DNA from: Merdicola sp963557785
Lineage (GTDB): Bacteria > Bacillota > Clostridia > TANB77 > CAG-508
Assembly (NCBI GenBank): GCA_963557785.1
Contig: CAUWBF010000004.1
Location: 58,889-122,888 of the forward strand
Length of the DNA stretch: 64,000 bases
Reading direction: 5' to 3'
Each line of letters starts with the position of its first letter. Positions within the stretch are counted from its first letter, which is position 1. Below, one piece after another: positions 63,001-64,000 of this stretch. The notes beneath the pieces are model-generated. The model made no database searches and was not told the DNA's origin. It saw only the letters and a program-made list of their open reading frames with translations. Position numbers and translations under genes: made by a program.

Positions 63001-64000
63001 TCAGTATATACAAGTGGAAGTAATAGATATGGACAACTAGGAAGAGGAGAAAGCCAAGTATATGCAATGAAAACAACAAGATCAGACTTTGAAGAAGTTG
63101 TAGATATATCTGCAAGTGCATATAATACAATAGTTTTAAAAAAAGACGGAACAGTATATACATGTGGACATGGAGAATATGGACAATTAGGAGATGGAAC
63201 AACAGGAAACACACAAGAATCTAGACAAGCTAAATTTGAAGACGGAACTGTATTAACAGGAATAAAAGATATTGCATCAGGTTTTTCACAAACTATAGCA
63301 TTAGCAAACAATGGAACAGTATATACATGGGGATATAATCAATTTGGAGAATTAGGAATAGGAAACAATACAAATAAAACTTATGTACAAAATACTGGAG
63401 TATCAGCTATAAAAATAGGAGCAGCAAGACAAACAACAATAATACAAAAGGCAGATAAAACAATATGGACAACAGGACTAGGAGACAATGGACAAATAGG
63501 AAACTACAAAAACTCACATGTAAATACATTTACAAAAGTAGTAGATGCATCAGGAAAAGAATTTAAATCAAACTTAAATTATATAACAGAGTCTGTAGAG
63601 TCATACACAGCATATGTTGTATCAACAGATGGAAGTGTATATGGATGGGGATATAATGGAAGATATGGTTTACAAAAAGCAAGTAATATAACAAACTTTA
63701 ATTATGCAACTAGAGTTGGAGAAAATGGAGAAAAAATAAAAGTACAACATATAAAAATTGGAGAGAAATATACTTTTGAAGTAAGACCAGAAGATTTAAT
63801 AGAAGGATACAACGTATACAACCATAATACAGAAAATTTAACATACACATATACATTAAATAATCCAGAAATAGCAGTAATAGATAGCGAAGGAAAAGTA
63901 ACAGGAAAAAGCAAAGGAACAGCAAAAGGAACAATAACATCAAGTAATGGATTTAGTATAGAATTAGCAGTGGTAGTAGAGAAGAATGTAGCAAAAGTAG
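60019..64000 (+). CDS. Very large surface protein with RCC1-like and Ig-like (BIG2) domains, partial
   Basis: At least 1327 residues, open to the end of the window. A basic start with one hydrophobic helix (about 14-35) acts as signal anchor. Residues 60-300 form a parallel-beta, pectate-lyase-like region. BIG2 Ig-like domains appear near 330-390 (WKSTNSDVATVSNGKVTGIS), 790-850 and at the window end. Between them lie RCC1-type beta-propeller repeats, about 50 residues each, marked DGTVYTWGYNGNGELG and VDIAAG, in two blocks of six or more. No catalytic site is seen. The cell-wall anchor would lie past the window. Function is probably adhesion or ligand binding. The reading frame contains no CGG. 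Confidence 0.9.
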   Translation, partial: MQQEKREKKNILKKALTGLMFFVVLVGITVTGADLIRLSSGKRTDLTGTTENKATINADKSIYIDELAGSDSNGDGSFNSPYKTLDKIADAGIIEEGYSYLIILGNGTYNLTEKVFNLNCTEELNIVGQRQDTILEVNGIYNNYSGGKSTYDVNFYRLVWNGKTAPVNTIFPNVNMKFYNIALKMDFTSASYSYFLSNSNKRYDFINCTLTTQVGSFLRCTPGIIKLTNCYGGFTSGYGTSNDMWNYQTNYVTSTPKVDTETYQITDDESVWKNVGTGTDLSDGTTADLGVYGGEYDWNADLNIEVRKSYKINKNNEQLKVGDALNLEIAELTGQEENPDESAWTWKSTNSDVATVSNGKVTGISVGSTTIVATKEGGYRLSVIVNVYANKTQTITRAKIAEGDNFTVSLKEDGTVYTWGNNSNGQLGNGKAENVNTISPVQVKINAEEYLNNVIDVVAGPNYAVVLRTDGTVWAWGLNNYSQLGDGTTTQRTYAVQVKISAEEYLTDVVDIAAGEISTVALKTDGTVYTWGYNGNGELGRAGSGAYAGKADRFKDIIKVEAGYRKTIALKTDGTVYTCGYNGNGEFGNGTTAGNQTAQQANITNVVDIAAAYHNVIYLKDDTTAWITGYNGYGQLAQGNTNASAVPVQMKYAENSNISNVKYISGGTHTSYVVTKDNKVYSSGLGTSGQIGNNTASNAVYLTEVTDQYGKKVNELGIKIDSIMTSSMFADTGYIVSTDGSVYGWGLNNYAQLQRTTEVSQYNYLSKVGNLNKKIKYITLSRGETKQLDISEEDLKVGYNLYSSNSNATISYSLENSSVATVTSNGIVTAIGEGRTTGKLKASTGYEIEFIVEVKENIGKVVSGTTYSMALKEDGTVWSWGNNENGQLGINNTTVTYKESQVLKYTYAEDGSISGTEPLTNIKDIAAGAYFALALDNDGNVYGWGYNGNGEFGDGTSGNKWCAVRVKTSATEYLTGVSKIAAGSNHSVFLKDDGSVYTSGSNRYGQLGRGESQVYAMKTTRSDFEEVVDISASAYNTIVLKKDGTVYTCGHGEYGQLGDGTTGNTQESRQAKFEDGTVLTGIKDIASGFSQTIALANNGTVYTWGYNQFGELGIGNNTNKTYVQNTGVSAIKIGAARQTTIIQKADKTIWTTGLGDNGQIGNYKNSHVNTFTKVVDASGKEFKSNLNYITESVESYTAYVVSTDGSVYGWGYNGRYGLQKASNITNFNYATRVGENGEKIKVQHIKIGEKYTFEVRPEDLIEGYNVYNHNTENLTYTYTLNNPEIAVIDSEGKVTGKSKGTAKGTITSSNGFSIELAVVVEKNVAKV

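Noticed and set aside
1..64000. Reassignment of TGA to a sense codon
   Set aside because: fic ends at a TGA directly after its conserved C-terminal region, and no gene needs read-through of TGA.
1..64000. CRISPR arrays or insertion sequences
   Set aside because: No regularly spaced direct repeats and no transposase-like protein were seen. The repeats at 61200-63700 are protein-coding RCC1 units that vary in sequence.

Overview
The window is AT-rich, low-GC Firmicute DNA. A compact spore-former is indicated: it carries SpoIIE, the germination hydrolase SleB with its partner YpeB, an SspF-type spore protein and a Spo0A-like DNA-binding protein. It also has Gram-positive envelope genes (LytR-CpsA-Psr protein, DacF-type carboxypeptidase, LPxTG surface protein). 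This fits an anaerobic Clostridia-like bacterium, possibly an uncultured gut lineage; the placement is inference because no rRNA is present. Genes are tightly packed, mostly with AGGAGG-type ribosome binding sites, several TTG/GTG starts, and hairpin-plus-T terminators that are often shared by convergent genes.

Layout. 1-0.4 kb: end of ssb and rpsR. 0.5-2 kb: intracellular alpha-amylase. 2-6.2 kb: accessory stretch with an HExxH orphan protein, a HEPN-like orphan, a 22-codon relic of a MobV-type relaxase, and a visibly G+C-richer secreted SH3-like protein. 6.3-8.7 kb: Spo0A-like regulator whose receiver lacks the phosphoacceptor Asp, then an ECF sigma factor and a membrane anti-sigma-like protein, with an identical 16-base promoter-like box before the first two genes. 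8.8 kb: initiator tRNA. 9-13.4 kb: cohesin-like LPxTG protein, then yifB/comM, dprA, yraN and convergent comEA (DNA uptake and processing). 13.5-22.4 kb: dacF, LCP protein, cvpA, a DUF5711-like protein, ykvI and a GldA/F/G-type ABC exporter. 22.6-30.4 kb: yhbY, dnaE, a Mg2+ P-type ATPase and an MGDG-synthase-like glycosyltransferase. 30.5-32.7 kb: sleB-ypeB-sspF. 33.7-37.8 kb: murF, ddl, yqeK and a J-domain protein. 37.9-41 kb: two orphans and a VirD4/TraG coupling ATPase. 41-46.7 kb: SbcD/SbcC-like pair and spoIIE. 46.8-52.6 kb: a 22-residue hydrophobic microprotein, a WG-repeat protein, acpS, tatD, htpX, lemA. 52.8-59.6 kb: a G5/SleB-like hydrolase, a Fic toxin-antitoxin pair, exoA, an AI-2E-family permease and a two-component system. 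60 kb to the end: start of a very large RCC1-repeat surface protein that runs off the window.

The most unusual signal is translational. Three genes (yifB, ykvI, traG) are each split by one extra C that creates an in-frame CGG codon at the start of a conserved glycine codon (C+GGN). Skipping that one base restores a full-length, family-typical protein in every case. Two of the three sites lie inside a Walker A P-loop. Reading every other gene by eye I found CGG in frame in only two, both genes that look foreign by composition. CGG may therefore be unassigned or very poorly decoded here, with a +1 shift onto GGN tolerated or programmed. Sequencing error and real mutation remain possible and testable alternatives.
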